A stretch of DNA of 64,000 nucleotides, taken from the NCBI GenBank assembly GCA_033297205.1, contig MU859232.1, positions 1 through 64,000 of the forward strand, in the 5' to 3' direction. The notes under the pieces are model-generated. The model worked only from the letters and a program-made list of their open reading frames with translations. It was not told the DNA's origin and ran no database searches. The stretch is from Pseudoneurospora amorphoporcata. Lineage: Eukaryota > Ascomycota > Sordariomycetes > Sordariales > Sordariaceae. A program made the position numbers and the translations under genes. Position 1 is the stretch's first letter, and every line of letters begins with the position of its first letter. Of the stretch, positions 57,808-64,000 are shown one piece after another.

Positions 57808-59253
57808 ATGGAGGCCCTCAGAAACCTAGACCTTGGTATACCCGACTGGCTGCATCGCCTAGATGAGCTCAACGTCCAAATCGAACAGCGCCAGCAGGAG
57901 CTGGCCCAAATTGCCGAGTCCAAACCATCATCGCCCGGTAGAGAGCCAGGATCCCCGTCACGGAAGTCTTTGAGGAACAAGGGGTCAACCGAAAGTCTTA
58001 GGCCAAAAGATGAGCCATCAGCCCATCCCAACTACCAGGAGGACGAGCCGACGGATAAACGACCCACTAGCCCACAGACGCCAGGTTCTCCTGGCGCCCT
58101 GCAGCGAACAACATCACAGGTCCGTGCAGCAGGTCAGGCCAAGGCCCGCGCTACTCTTCGCAAACGCCAACGAACTGACTCGGTCATGAGCGCCGAGAAC
58201 GCCGATAAGCCACCAAAGTACCGCAGCCGGAGCATGATCATTGTCTACTACGATAGCTATGTTCAGAGCTTTTTCGAAGAGCTGGTCAAGTTTGTGAGCG
58301 CTAGCAGGAACATGATGCGCAAGGCCAAGATGGCAGCCAAGGTTGCACAGATCAAGAGGTTAGCCGAGATGACCTCGCCGCCCGACGATGATGATAATGG
58401 CGGAGATGCCGCGAACGGGAAACTGGTGCCCGACCTTAGGGAAACGGACAACGTCGATGCGTCGGACGCCGCCCCGGCCACGGGGATCGATGCAGTTCAA
58501 GCAATGTTGAGTGGCCGTCGCGCGCGCGACCAAGCCCGCATGCTGGCCCAAGGTGGTGGAGTACGCGCCAACCCCCTGGCCGGTATTCGCATGAGTGCGG
58601 CTATGGGCCGTGCCGGCGCCGGCCAACCGCCTCAGGATGCCGGGCCGGACGTCTACGATGAGCTCGATAAGGGTCTCGAGTTTGTCCAGTCAATGTGCGA
58701 GCACGCCGCCCATCAATTCCTCCGTGACGGCGACTGCGGCGAGGAGGTCACCAAGATTAAGCAGCGTCTGTCCCAGACCAAGGACTTGGCTGCCAAGGAG
58801 ATGGAGCGTGTCAGACGCGAGGATCTCGGTGGAGATGGTTCTGGCGAGCCGGGTGCCGGTGGCGTGGCCGGATCGATGCCCAGGGGAGCAACCGCAGGCG
58901 CGAGCGCTATTCCTATGGGCATGGGGGCGAGGAGTTACAGACCCCAGAGCATGAGGAGGGTGACGAGCGTGAAGAGCACAAGGAGCTCCGTGAAGGAGGC
59001 TGCTAAGGATGGGGTGGTGGTGACAGTGATGGAAAAGGGAGTCAAGCGGACAGCGCCGGCGACGGAGTCGGAGGGAAGCACAGTGAGCGGGAGTGTCAAA
59101 GGTGATGCCAAGATTGAGGTGGATGAGGGCTTGGAGGATGTAGACGCCGGTGGTGCCAATGATGGGATAATTGCTGCGGTCGACCCATCAGCAGATTCAG
59201 AACCCATAGACCTCTCCAAGTTGGTCTACAGGAGTACGCGGTTGATGAGGTAG
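57808..59253 (+). CDS. Hypothetical protein, probably conserved in filamentous fungi
   Basis: 481 residues if started at the ATG in GCCGCCATGG, the first ATG for over 1 kb and an ideal context. I do not recognise a family. Near the start EALRNLDLGIPDWLHRLDE and a short Gln-rich helix; then a disordered Ser/Pro region; a structured core around residues 139-190 (IIVYYDSYVQSFFEELVKF, then a Lys/Ala-rich helix); an Arg/Ala/Gly region; a second helical part around residues 290-335 (DVYDELDKGLEFVQSMCEHA); and an ordered end (PIDLSKLVYRSTRLMR). No signal peptide or membrane helix, so probably cytosolic or nuclear. The frame stays open for 96 codons before the ATG, of which the nearest 33 look protein-like after a possible acceptor (CCCCACAG at 57708). 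Confidence 0.8.
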   Translation: MEALRNLDLGIPDWLHRLDELNVQIEQRQQELAQIAESKPSSPGREPGSPSRKSLRNKGSTESLRPKDEPSAHPNYQEDEPTDKRPTSPQTPGSPGALQRTTSQVRAAGQAKARATLRKRQRTDSVMSAENADKPPKYRSRSMIIVYYDSYVQSFFEELVKFVSASRNMMRKAKMAAKVAQIKRLAEMTSPPDDDDNGGDAANGKLVPDLRETDNVDASDAAPATGIDAVQAMLSGRRARDQARMLAQGGGVRANPLAGIRMSAAMGRAGAGQPPQDAGPDVYDELDKGLEFVQSMCEHAAHQFLRDGDCGEEVTKIKQRLSQTKDLAAKEMERVRREDLGGDGSGEPGAGGVAGSMPRGATAGASAIPMGMGARSYRPQSMRRVTSVKSTRSSVKEAAKDGVVVTVMEKGVKRTAPATESEGSTVSGSVKGDAKIEVDEGLEDVDAGGANDGIIAAVDPSADSEPIDLSKLVYRSTRLMR

Positions 59254-59907
59254 TGTGGGATGAGAAGTAGTAGTGGGAGTATGGGAGATTGTAAAAAAGG
59301 AAAAGGCAAGTTGGAGAGGATCGATGTCTGGTTTGTTTTGTTTTTGGGTTGGCGAGCGAGCAAGCGAGAGTGACTGAGCGGCTGCAAGCGTAGGTGAATG
59401 AAACGAATGGGGAAGGTTATTATTAGTGTGCGTTAGGGAAACATGTATTGGGTTGGGATCTATCATCCGTCATCTGTCTATATATCCTCAAAAGAAACCT
59501 CGGCTTTCTTCTCTCGCAATTTTTCAGTCACGTCATGTCATATCATATCAGGCAGGGCGTTGGGGCTCGTCTCTTTTTATACCACGAACGCGTAATGAAT
59601 ATCACAAAGAAGACAAGATCGGACAGAATCATCATTCAGGAACCACGACCAACTAGTGAACCTTGTTTGCACCTCTTCCAACAATACCTAGAGGTAGGAT
59701 TGTAAGTCTGCAATTGCGGGTAAGGATCCTAAATTGTTCTGACATCGTATGAGTAAACAACGAAATCACAGCCTTGTCAACGGCTTCCCCTCTACGACTT
59801 TTTCCTCAATCATCTTCATTAGGATAGTGGAAGATGCATAGAAAAAAAAGGAGAGGAGAGAAAGACCACACACAAAAAGGGCATGAATACCTAAAAGTCA
59901 GAAAGCC

Positions 59908-59938
<31 letters not shown>

Positions 59939-61259
59939 AGAAAAAAAAAAAAAGGAAGAATAAGAAGAAGAAGAAGAAGAAGAAAAGAAAGGAAAAAAAA
60001 GGGGAAAAAAAAAGAAAAAGAAGAAAGGAAAAAAAAGGGGAAAAAAAAAGAAAAAGAAAAAAGAAAAAAGCACCTGGGATTCGCTGGTCGTCACCGACCC
60101 CAAAGAAATTAGTAGCTTATATATGGGGGAGCGGACGGGATCCCGAGTTTTCCACCATCTATGGCCGCATATGCTTATTGAGTGAATACTCTGAGATTAT
60201 ATAGACTGGACAACTAGTCGTGCATTGAAAGGGGTGTGTGTCAGTGAGTGTGTAGTTGGACGATAATTGTTGGAGAATGTTGTTTGTTGGCGGTGTCGTT
60301 TTTTGTGACGGTGAGGGACGACGTCAAAGAACCAAGGGCGTGCGTGTATTCTCTTATCTTGCTTGCTACGTGAACCATATCAATCTTCGGCTCGGCAAGG
60401 TTTCTTTAAACAAGTGCTCTCACCTTCTCCTAGAATGGGACACATCAAGCGGCGTTGACTTACAGTCTGTTTATTCATGAACCACTGGAAACGCATGAGC
60501 AACATTACACGAGGAAAACGTTAGATTTGGAAGTTTAACGTTAATTCGCTACCTTTTCTTTTTTTTTCTTTTCTTTATCATCATCGCTCGAGCTCGCGCA
60601 AAGCCATATGATCTATAGCCTAAGTAATCATCATCACCATACTATTAATTACTCTCATGCCCATAACCATACCCATACCATCCATGTATGTGGCTTCAAG
60701 CAACTCTAAAACCTAGGACCAAGCAAACCACTACACCAAATCCATGCATGCATGCAAATAATAAGCTAAGCAATCGCGGGCAAACATAAGCTAGGTCCTG
60801 AAAATGTTTTGTTTTTGTGTAGTGTACAGGTAGTATGATGGATGATTGACCGCTCGGTGATGTTTTCGCTAGTGTCCTCACGGACGAAGGACGTTGTTGT
60901 CCTTAGGTTTTATATCTTGTTTATGATTTCGTCAATTCGTTCTTTGATCCTAATTCTTTTTGCAATTCCGTCATCCACAACTGGTGACGGACATGTGAAA
61001 TGTGAGCGGCATACACCTTTGCTAGTGGTGTCCTCCTCGATAAGCCGGTATGGGTACATAATCCGGGATCCCAAAGCGTCGGCACGGACCAAACGAGGTA
61101 AAGCTTGGGTCATGATTTGCAATGGTCGAGGTAGTGGGCGTATTTCCTTAATCTCTCCATCTTCAAAGTCCGTTTCCCGTACAGCTTCCATTCCTCCCGC
61201 CACCTTTCCTCTCTCTTGATTGTCAACTCATCATGGGCTTGAGGCGGATCGCCTTGCTA
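59254..61259. other. Convergent intergenic region with purine tract
   Basis: 2.0 kb between two 3' ends. Contains the purine tract at 59908-60070 and a candidate minus-strand frame at 60910-61191 discussed in the findings. No other gene supported. Confidence 0.5.
59908..60070 (+). repeat. 163-nt polypurine tract with internal duplication
   Basis: Only one pyrimidine (T at 59961) in 163 nt. It includes a long A run, a (GAA)n block at 59964-59983 and two near-identical units of about 35 nt of A runs around GGGG. Confidence 0.95.
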
Positions 61260-64000
61260 CTAGCGACGCGGCCGCTTGTCCTGATGACCTCCAGGCCCCT
61301 GAGACGAATCAATTACTCCATCACCTCTCCGCTTCCTTGACCTGTCATCACCACCTCCTCTCATGTCATCATGTCCACCACCAGGTCCGCTGGGCCTGGA
61401 GGATCTCGATTCCCGAGGCGGCCTACCATGGCCATCGCTCCTTCCACCTCCCATAGGCGGCGCTCCACCCTGGTTATGGCCTGATCCATCACCTCCACCT
61501 CTGTGGCTGCCATGGCCGCGATGACTAGGTTCTCTAGAAGGTGGCGGGGGCGGCATATCTCCTCCACCACCGCCTCTGTGACCAGATCCGCTGCCGGCAT
61601 TCGAATCACGGCCAGATCTCCGGTCACCACGCGAAGAACCACCCGTGATGAGGTCGGCACTGGGACCACCAGGTGCATTAGCCGTTGATGGGCCGCCGCC
61701 GCCGCCACGGCTCCTGCTTTCCCTGGAATAGTCGCCTCGAGAACTCGACTCCTTCGCGTCACCGCCACCACCACCGGTGTTGCGCTCGCGGCTGCTTCTC
61801 CTAGAAGGCCTATCGCTTCTCTCCGAGCGAGAGCTATGGTGTCGGCTACTTCCACGCTCGTGCTCGCCACCGGCTCCTCCTCTGCTACTGGAAACATATC
61901 CTTCTCCGTTGACATCACCACGGGAGTGACCGCCATGTGGAGCCGACGTAGAATCCTCACGACTGTCACCGACAACTTGGATGGGCGCAAGACCACCACG
62001 TGGCTCTCGGTCTCTGGATTCGCGATCTCTGGTGTCTCTACCACGGTCCCGTTCCCGATCACCACGATCCGTGCTCATCTCCCTGCGCGAACCGCTCTCA
62101 CGGATGTCTCTAAGAGGGTCGGGTTTGTCGTTGACAGGCGTGTTGCCAGGTGATGCACCAGCCAGTACTTGAGCATCCGAGTCCACCATAGTGTTAAGTC
62201 TTGATGAACCACGCATGCGTGAACCAGGCCCGCGAGCGTCCATGGATGCCTTGTCAAGCATATTCTGAATACCACGGAGCTGTCTGCTTCCTCCGCCAGA
62301 TCTCATGCGGTCATTACTAGAAGCTGATGGGCCTGTAGGAGTGGCGAAGTTAGAGCCATGCTGTCCAGATGATTGTTGCCGTCCGCTGTTATTGGGTGCA
62401 GACATGAAGGGTCGGTCCGGAGTGTTGATCGGAGGCCGGTTATGGGCACTTGGACCAGTTGGCCGATGACTAGGAGGACCACTGATTTGGTTCAGCCGAT
62501 CAGGGTTGATGTGGTTCAACCGGTCGGGGTGAACTCCCGGGGCCGAAGGTGGTGGGGGCGGAGGTGGCGGAGGTGCAGCTTGTGATTGTTGTTGCTGACT
62601 TGATTGACCGCCTTGCTGTGGTTGCTGATTGATGTGGCTCATCCGATCAGGATGGACGCCGGGAGACTGGGCAGGCAGAGAAGAAGGTGTTGCGTTGACA
62701 TTGCTGCCTGCATTGTCATACTGACCTCTCCGCGACTGTCGTGAAGATGAAGGACCGGTCGGGGGTTGACGATCGGGAGATGATGTACGGTTGGCTTCTA
62801 TGCCCGGGAATCGGCCGTCAGGACGGATTGGGACTCCGTTAGCAGGACCCATCCTAGCGTTATTCCTGCCACGACCCCGCGGGCCTGATGGCGGCGGAAC
62901 TCCGGACCCCGAAGTTGCTGCCGGTACTGGCGCCGGTCCGGTGTCGACGACTGACTGGATAGGATTCAGTCTTCCGTAGTTAGGATCTTGTTGGACAGGT
63001 CTGCCATGGTCATGGTCCGTGCCACGAGGAGGAGGCTGATTGTGTGAACCATCTCTAGATCCTCCTGGTCTCTCGATTTCAGCTGGGCGGTCCAGGCGGC
63101 CATGCGACGATCCGCTGTCTCCGTGAGCATGACCGTCACGGCTGGTGCTGTGGTAATCCGAATGTCGATGGCGACCTTGGCGGTCGTCGCGAGCGTTATC
63201 GGCCTGACTGGTTGCTGACCGTTCAGATGGCCTGGGAGATTCTGTACGGGGAGGTCGTTCGCGAGTCTGATCCCTGGACGAGGAACGGCCTTGCGGCTCA
63301 CGAACGTCGGTGATGAGAGCAGCTCTCGCCGGGTTGATGTGAGGATGCTGTTGTTCGGCAGCTCTCGGTGAGTTGGGATGAGACTGTTTCTGTTCGGCTT
63401 CTGCTAGAAGTCGCGCACGTTCCGGGTTGATAAGCGGCTCTGGTGCGTCATTGTGAGATGGCGCAGCCGCTGAAGGTGCCGCACTTGCAGTTTCCCTAGA
63501 CAGTCTTCCATCGTGCCGGTTAGCATTATGGGGTGTTCTGTCGCGTGGTTGCCGGCCATCACGTCCAGGGCCAGCTGTAGGCTCGGTCCAACGAGGTGGC
63601 GGTTCTGCACGATTCAGCCATTCCCTATCGGATGGGCGAGATGAGTCCCTCGCAGGCGGTTCCACGGGACGCCTCTCAGTTGAGGGGAAGTCGCGCGGTC
63701 GTTCAGGGCGTGACGTTTCCGGCGCCCGGTAGTCTCTGTTATCCCGACCATGCACGGGCTCCCTCGTTTCACGAGATTGTGTCTCGCGCGGCTCCCGAGT
63801 CTCACGCGGCTCTCGGGTATCACGACTATCCCTAGATGAAGCGGGCTCTCTTCGGTTGTTCATGTTGTGCTGGGCTCGGTTGAAGTGGCTGGCGCTGAAA
63901 ACCTCAGGAATTGGCACATCTGGTCTCCTAGGGAGATCAGGATTGCTTGGCAGGCCACGGCCGCCCGAAGTTAGTGTCGATTGTCTGTTGACATCGTTGC
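61260..64000 (-). CDS. tho2: C-terminal part of probable THO complex subunit Tho2 (partial)
   Basis: The frame is open from the stop at 61260 to the window edge, at least 913 residues, with the 5' part outside. The visible portion is wholly low-complexity: Arg/Asp/Ser/Glu repeats (SRDTREPRE type), recurring INPERARL and GVHPDRL/HINPDRL motifs, a more ordered segment (RQLRGIQNMLDKASMDARG, SRLNTMVDSDAQVLAGASP), then Gly/Ser/Arg/His-rich sequence ending in KRPRR. The INPERA and DSDAQVLAGASP-type motifs recall the disordered tails of fungal Tho2, the scaffold of the THO/TREX complex that couples transcription to mRNA export. No folded Tho2 domain lies in the window, so the identity is inferred; another nuclear RNA-binding Arg-rich protein is possible. 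Confidence 0.7.
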   Translation of the reverse strand, partial: NDVNRQSTLTSGGRGLPSNPDLPRRPDVPIPEVFSASHFNRAQHNMNNRREPASSRDSRDTREPRETREPRETQSRETREPVHGRDNRDYRAPETSRPERPRDFPSTERRPVEPPARDSSRPSDREWLNRAEPPPRWTEPTAGPGRDGRQPRDRTPHNANRHDGRLSRETASAAPSAAAPSHNDAPEPLINPERARLLAEAEQKQSHPNSPRAAEQQHPHINPARAALITDVREPQGRSSSRDQTRERPPRTESPRPSERSATSQADNARDDRQGRHRHSDYHSTSRDGHAHGDSGSSHGRLDRPAEIERPGGSRDGSHNQPPPRGTDHDHGRPVQQDPNYGRLNPIQSVVDTGPAPVPAATSGSGVPPPSGPRGRGRNNARMGPANGVPIRPDGRFPGIEANRTSSPDRQPPTGPSSSRQSRRGQYDNAGSNVNATPSSLPAQSPGVHPDRMSHINQQPQQGGQSSQQQQSQAAPPPPPPPPPSAPGVHPDRLNHINPDRLNQISGPPSHRPTGPSAHNRPPINTPDRPFMSAPNNSGRQQSSGQHGSNFATPTGPSASSNDRMRSGGGSRQLRGIQNMLDKASMDARGPGSRMRGSSRLNTMVDSDAQVLAGASPGNTPVNDKPDPLRDIRESGSRREMSTDRGDRERDRGRDTRDRESRDREPRGGLAPIQVVGDSREDSTSAPHGGHSRGDVNGEGYVSSSRGGAGGEHERGSSRHHSSRSERSDRPSRRSSRERNTGGGGGDAKESSSRGDYSRESRSRGGGGGPSTANAPGGPSADLITGGSSRGDRRSGRDSNAGSGSGHRGGGGGDMPPPPPSREPSHRGHGSHRGGGDGSGHNQGGAPPMGGGRSDGHGRPPRESRSSRPSGPGGGHDDMRGGGDDRSRKRRGDGVIDSSQGPGGHQDKRPRR

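Overview
The window is nuclear DNA of a filamentous ascomycete, most likely a Sordariomycete of the Neurospora/Sordaria kind. Genes are split by short introns (mostly 50-150 nt) with GTAAGT/GTATGT donors and CTAAC-type branch points, are spaced on both strands with roughly 0.5-2 kb between them, and encode fungal families (Zn2Cys6 regulator, 2EXR proteins, DUF221/CSC1, fungal Cdc5). No ribosomal, tRNA, CRISPR or prokaryotic features were found. Exon structures below were worked out by hand from splice signals and reading-frame phase.

Layout. 1.2-5.4 kb (+): GRAM-VASt sterol-transfer protein. 6.2-7.3 kb (+): scavenger decapping enzyme, converging 67 bp away on a GILT-like thiol reductase (-, 7.4-8.4 kb). 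9.4-11.1 kb (+): atypical hexokinase, probably N-acetylglucosamine kinase, with an 18-nt microexon. 12.2-13.1 kb (+): tail-anchored membrane protein of unknown role. 13.6-16.0 kb (-): Cdc5/Cef1 splicing factor, divergent from the COMPASS subunit Bre2/Ash2 (+, 16.8-18.6 kb). 19.1-22.3 kb (-): a 2EXR protein and a six-exon seven-helix membrane protein. 23.9-25.0 kb (+): Nse1 of the Smc5/6 complex. 26.1-26.5 kb (-): short 2EXR paralogue. 27.1-30.1 kb (-): large Zn2Cys6 transcription factor. 34.6-36.3 kb (+): senescence/spartin-domain protein. 37.9-40.8 kb (+): gamma-tubulin complex protein GCP4, followed at once by a low-complexity repeat protein (40.8-42.8 kb, +). 44.7-46.6 kb (+): TMEM184/DUF300 membrane protein, converging on a CSC1/OSCA-type channel (-, 47.0-49.8 kb). 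49.8-57.8 kb: 8 kb without a convincing gene, holding a perfect 78-bp inverted repeat. 57.8-59.3 kb (+): unknown conserved-looking protein with an ATG-free leader over 1 kb long. 61.3-64.0 kb (-): the C-terminal part of a very Arg/Ser/Gly-rich protein, probably THO complex subunit Tho2, running off the window.

The genes are mostly housekeeping and unrelated in pathway: RNA metabolism (DcpS, Cdc5, probable Tho2), chromatin and genome maintenance (Bre2, Nse1), microtubule nucleation (GCP4), membranes and lipids (GRAM-VASt, TMEM184, CSC1, spartin-like). There is no biosynthetic cluster or defence island. The most unusual items are the hexokinase microexon, two large reading frames with no in-frame ATG at their 5' ends, the repeat protein abutting GCP4, and two hairpin/TIR elements.
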